6,555 nt of DNA from Bacteroidia bacterium. GTDB lineage: Bacteria; Bacteroidota; Bacteroidia; Flavobacteriales; Flavobacteriaceae. The notes below the pieces were generated by a model. The model was not told the origin of the DNA, did not search any database, and saw only the letters and a program-made list of their open reading frames with translations. Shown piece after piece: positions 6,406 through 6,555 of this stretch (positions within the stretch are counted from its first letter, which is position 1; every line of letters starts with the position of its first letter). A program made the translations under genes and the position numbers. Location: the NCBI GenBank assembly GCA_030425715.1, contig JAUIAA010000121.1:1-6555 (forward strand), read 5' to 3'.

Positions 6406-6555
6406 ATGATTAAAGCTCCCCGCATTATCCTACTTATTAGCGTTATAATTATTAGTGTATTTTTTATCAATGCCGTTGAATTTTCTAAATCAGAGAAGGC
6501 TGTTATTTCCGATGAAAATTCTAATAATAATACTAGTGATACCTATAAAATTAGG
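6406..6555 (+). CDS. N-terminal fragment of an unknown membrane-anchored or exported protein (3' end outside window)
   Basis: The frame from ATG 6406 stays open to the window edge, giving 50 residues. It begins MIKAPR, with two positive charges, followed by a strongly hydrophobic run of Ile, Val, Leu and Phe (about residues 7-23). A polar, Asn- and Ser-rich segment follows (about 26-46, including SNNNTSD). This is the pattern of a signal anchor or uncleaved signal peptide with the bulk of the protein in the periplasm. There is no Cys to suggest a lipoprotein. The ATG is 18 bases after the epimerase stop with no promoter-like element between, so it is probably the fourth gene of the mtaB operon. 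I do not recognise the family from this fragment. Confidence 0.65.
   Translation, partial: MIKAPRIILLISVIIISVFFINAVEFSKSEKAVISDENSNNNTSDTYKIR

Noticed and set aside
1..6555. Defence system, mobile element, CRISPR array, riboswitch or structural RNA.
   Set aside because: Genes are tightly packed housekeeping or envelope types, the longest gap is 58 bases, and I saw no direct-repeat arrays, terminal repeats, transposase or integrase motifs, or tRNA-like folds.

Overview
The window comes from an AT-rich bacterial chromosome, very probably a member of the Flavobacteriaceae or a close relative in Bacteroidota. The evidence is the short-linker style of the genes, start codons without Shine-Dalgarno sequences, a TAnnTTTG-type promoter element, and proteins whose sequences look like those of flavobacteria (MutL, paired rhomboids, MtaB, an RmlC-like epimerase). 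It looks like ordinary core-genome content. I see no insertion sequence, prophage, CRISPR array, tRNA or rRNA, and no stretch over 300 bases without a gene. I found no convincing undescribed system.

Left block (2-3451, + strand): the 3' part of mutL, two consecutive rhomboid intramembrane protease genes of different subtypes, and a membrane-anchored endonuclease/exonuclease/phosphatase-fold (EEP) protein. Gaps are 3, 19 and 8 bases, so this is almost certainly one transcription unit entering from the left. The EEP gene appears to start at TTG.

Centre (3441-3758, - strand): a small antibiotic-biosynthesis-monooxygenase-like (ABM) protein, convergent with the EEP gene and overlapping its last 11 bases. 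The 58-base gap 3759-3816 is a divergent promoter region. It carries TATTTTTG (3789-3796), matching the Bacteroidota -7 consensus, pointing rightwards.

Right block (3817-6555, + strand): mtaB (tRNA ms2t6A37 methylthiotransferase), a small alpha/beta hydrolase, an RmlC-family sugar epimerase, and the first 50 codons of a membrane-anchored or exported protein of unknown function. Gaps are 18, 12 and 18 bases, suggesting a second operon starting at the promoter above.

Functionally the left block combines mismatch repair with three membrane proteins whose substrates cannot be read from the sequence. The right block combines tRNA modification, an uncharacterised hydrolase and a nucleotide-sugar enzyme. 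Points worth a second look are the loss of the classical MutL endonuclease motifs, the two different rhomboids side by side, the predicted periplasmic EEP domain, the TTG start, and an RmlC homologue without rmlA, rmlB or rmlD nearby. All family calls are from reading motifs; no database search was run.
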